A stretch of 64,000 bases of DNA. It comes from JAHBVL01 sp963712055 (lineage in GTDB: Bacteria > Chloroflexota > Chloroflexia > Thermomicrobiales > UBA6265). Made by a program: the position numbers and the translations under genes. The stretch spans positions 204,209 to 268,208 of the forward strand of contig CAVQGN010000002.1 of NCBI GenBank assembly GCA_963712055.1. The letters run 5' to 3'. The notes below the pieces were generated by a model that did not search any database, was not told the origin of the DNA, and worked only from the letters and a program-made list of their open reading frames with translations. This document shows positions 62,755 to 64,000 of this stretch, piece by piece (within the stretch, counting starts at the first letter, position 1; each line of letters begins with the position of its first letter).

Positions 62755-63036
62755 TTACTCGGAGGCATCTTCTCCAAACATCGGTGTCAGAATGACCGGA
62801 AAAACTCGTCGTCCAAATTGCTCGATGATGATCGCCTGGGTCGGACAGGCTCGCGCTCCGGCGAAGAGTTGCTCCACGGTGGCGTTATCGAGATCCTGGA
62901 GTTCTGCGATCCCTGTTTCCTCATCCATTACGAAGATACCCGGCGCAACGGTGGTGCATTTGGCGTTGGCGATACAGCGGTTCGGATCGATCTTAACGGT
63001 AATCCCGGTCTGACCGACGTCGCGATATTCGTTCAT
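62755..63036 (-). CDS. Ferredoxin, single [3Fe-4S] type
   Basis: Small electron carrier. 93 residues. Cluster ligands Cys21 and Cys27 (CIANAKC) and Cys64 followed by Pro (ACPTQAI). The middle position of the usual CxxCxxC is Ala, so three ligands suggest a [3Fe-4S] cluster, as in ferredoxins that serve cytochrome P450 enzymes. The C-terminal 25 residues are extra. It overlaps the mscS stop by four bases (ATGA). No P450 gene is in the window, so the partner is unknown. Confidence 0.88.
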   Translation of the reverse strand: MNEYRDVGQTGITVKIDPNRCIANAKCTTVAPGIFVMDEETGIAELQDLDNATVEQLFAGARACPTQAIIIEQFGRRVFPVILTPMFGEDASE

Positions 63037-63908
63037 GGAATTCCCTCGTGTATTCTGTCGCCTTGTGGTTGATCTGCCTGATGGACCACTCGCTGCGGCA
63101 ACGGAAACATGATACCGGCTTCGTCGAATGCGTCCTTCAAACGTTGCCGCAACTCGCCCATGACGGCCCAGTTTTCCTTCGGAACCGTTTCGCCCAGAAT
63201 TCGGGCGATCATTGCTGATTCCTGGAACTCAGTGATTCGCACAAACGCTGGTGTGACCACAATACGATCAGCCCACTCTGGATCAGCCGCCAGGTCCTCG
63301 CAAACCTGATTGATAACACTGAGAACCTTGTCGATGCTGGCGTTATACCCGATCTGAATATCCAGCAGGATGCCGCCGACATCCCGCGTGTGATTCGAGG
63401 CGACCCGTATTTCTCCATTCGGTACAAAATGCAGCGTGCCGTCCAGATCGCGCACGGCCGTATAGCGGAGGGTGACTTCCTCGACCGTACCACTCACACC
63501 GCCGCAGGTCACGAAATCACCGACGCGCAACTGATCCTCGATGATCATCAGGGCGCCGTTGAGGTAATCGCGGACGAGCTCCGTGGCGCCGAAGCCAAGG
63601 GCCACACCGATGAGACCTGCACTGGCAATGATTGCGGTCGTATCAACGCCGAGTTCGTTCAGAATCATAATGGCAGCAATCACACCGATGACAGTATCGA
63701 GGAGTCGCGAGACTGCAGTGGTAATGGTTTCGAGGCGCATCGCCTCTTCGACGCTGCCAGCTCGCATCCGTCGATCGACCATGGCGTTGTTGATCGTGTC
63801 GCTGAGAAAGCGGGAACGGATCAAGACAATCGCCACGACGAGAATCAGCCCAATCCGGAGGGCCGTTGTCCCAAATTCACGCAGCACCTGTTCGAAATCT
63901 GGTCCCAC
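63033..63908 (-). CDS. MscS-family mechanosensitive channel
   Basis: Small-conductance channel that opens under membrane tension and relieves osmotic shock. 291 residues. Three membrane helices (about 15-35, 62-85, 90-115); pore helix GLIGVALGFGATELVRDYLNGALMIIEDQLRVGDFVTCGGVSGTVEEV, the MscS signature. FVPNGEIRVASNHTRD is the beta domain; the C-terminal part (about 215-270) is the cytosolic vestibule. It overlaps ferredoxin by ATGA. Start ATG at 63908. Confidence 0.92.
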   Translation of the reverse strand: MGPDFEQVLREFGTTALRIGLILVVAIVLIRSRFLSDTINNAMVDRRMRAGSVEEAMRLETITTAVSRLLDTVIGVIAAIMILNELGVDTTAIIASAGLIGVALGFGATELVRDYLNGALMIIEDQLRVGDFVTCGGVSGTVEEVTLRYTAVRDLDGTLHFVPNGEIRVASNHTRDVGGILLDIQIGYNASIDKVLSVINQVCEDLAADPEWADRIVVTPAFVRITEFQESAMIARILGETVPKENWAVMGELRQRLKDAFDEAGIMFPLPQRVVHQADQPQGDRIHEGIP

Positions 63909-63957
63909 TTCATCGCCTCACTGGCATGATCACGTCGTTGCCACGTACGGCTCGGGG

Positions 63958-64000
63958 TGCGGACGGCGGGATTCGAACCCGCACGGGTTGCCCCAACGGT
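63958..64000 (-). tRNA. 3' part of a class II tRNA, probably tRNA-Leu
   Basis: On the minus strand: end of a long variable arm (GTTGGGGCAAC), T-arm GCGGG-TTCGAAT-CCCGC, then acceptor strand CGTCCGC and discriminator A. The acceptor complement GCGGACG is common in tRNA-Leu. CCA is not encoded (ACCC follows). The 5' part with the anticodon lies beyond the window, so the identity is not proved. Confidence 0.75.

Overview
The window reads as a chromosomal segment of a moderately GC-rich, Gram-positive-like bacterium, most plausibly a Chloroflexota member near Thermomicrobia. This placement is an inference. It rests on the CGAAC-N4-GTTCG type LexA box, a transcription-terminating T-box before ileS, a CIRCE element before groESL, a separate HspR, MutS2 with a Smr domain, the holB/PSP1 pair, a proton pyrophosphatase, and a family of cysteine-rich proteins with a shared twin-arginine leader. 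No phage, integrase, transposase or CRISPR array is visible. Most of the window is dense housekeeping sequence.

Layout: 1-1.9 kb, competence genes comEC (cut by the window edge) and comEA. 2-8.7 kb, mfd and mutS2 converge, and lexA diverges from mutS2 behind a promoter-embedded SOS box. 8.8-13.8 kb, a DUF4126 membrane protein, a DnaJ-like chaperone with a half zinc finger, HspR, purA, fabZ and a glycosyltransferase. 13.8-17.2 kb, a four-gene envelope-stress cluster (wHTH/zinc-ribbon membrane protein, 330-aa protein, PspA, SPFH with double zinc ribbon) closed by a terminator. 17.4-25 kb, gyrA, a membrane protein and PHP phosphatase on the other strand, nadD, secD and secF. 25-33 kb, hppA, an FAD oxidoreductase, an MBL hydrolase, pyrB, a tandem intergenic repeat, ybaB, a DUF951 protein and an MFS transporter. 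33-41.5 kb, minus strand: recN, an arginine-deiminase-like enzyme, a xanthine-dehydrogenase-type large subunit, PSP1, holB and a NERD protein. 41.6-44.3 kb, a DUF2085 protein, a PAP2 phosphatase and a GDPD phosphodiesterase.

The accessory stretch is about 44-47 kb. It holds a run-on GDPD tail, an antisense remnant of a Tat-leader gene, a frameshifted FkbM methyltransferase and a frameshifted cysteine-rich Tat protein broken by a 70-bp partial duplication. A T-box controlled ileS follows, then an aminotransferase, a Rid protein, greA and a degenerate 2H-like protein. At 53.8-56.2 kb lies the most unusual gene: a 795-residue Tat-leader protein whose 132 cysteines (hand count) divide into 22 consecutive six-cysteine modules of inhibitor-cystine-knot spacing, ending in an LPNTG motif and a hydrophobic tail. 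After it come an SAM-recycling set (PfkB kinase, ahcY, metK), a second tandem intergenic repeat, CIRCE-groES-groEL, a ferredoxin, an MscS channel and the 3' part of a tRNA, probably Leu.

Working together: the SOS box on lexA, CIRCE on groESL, HspR beside dnaJ and the PspA cluster give four stress circuits (DNA damage, two heat-shock regulators, membrane stress). ahcY, metK and the kinase form a methyl cycle. The cysteine-rich genes look like a surface-protein family with a reusable Tat leader: one copy intact, one broken, one reduced to its leader.
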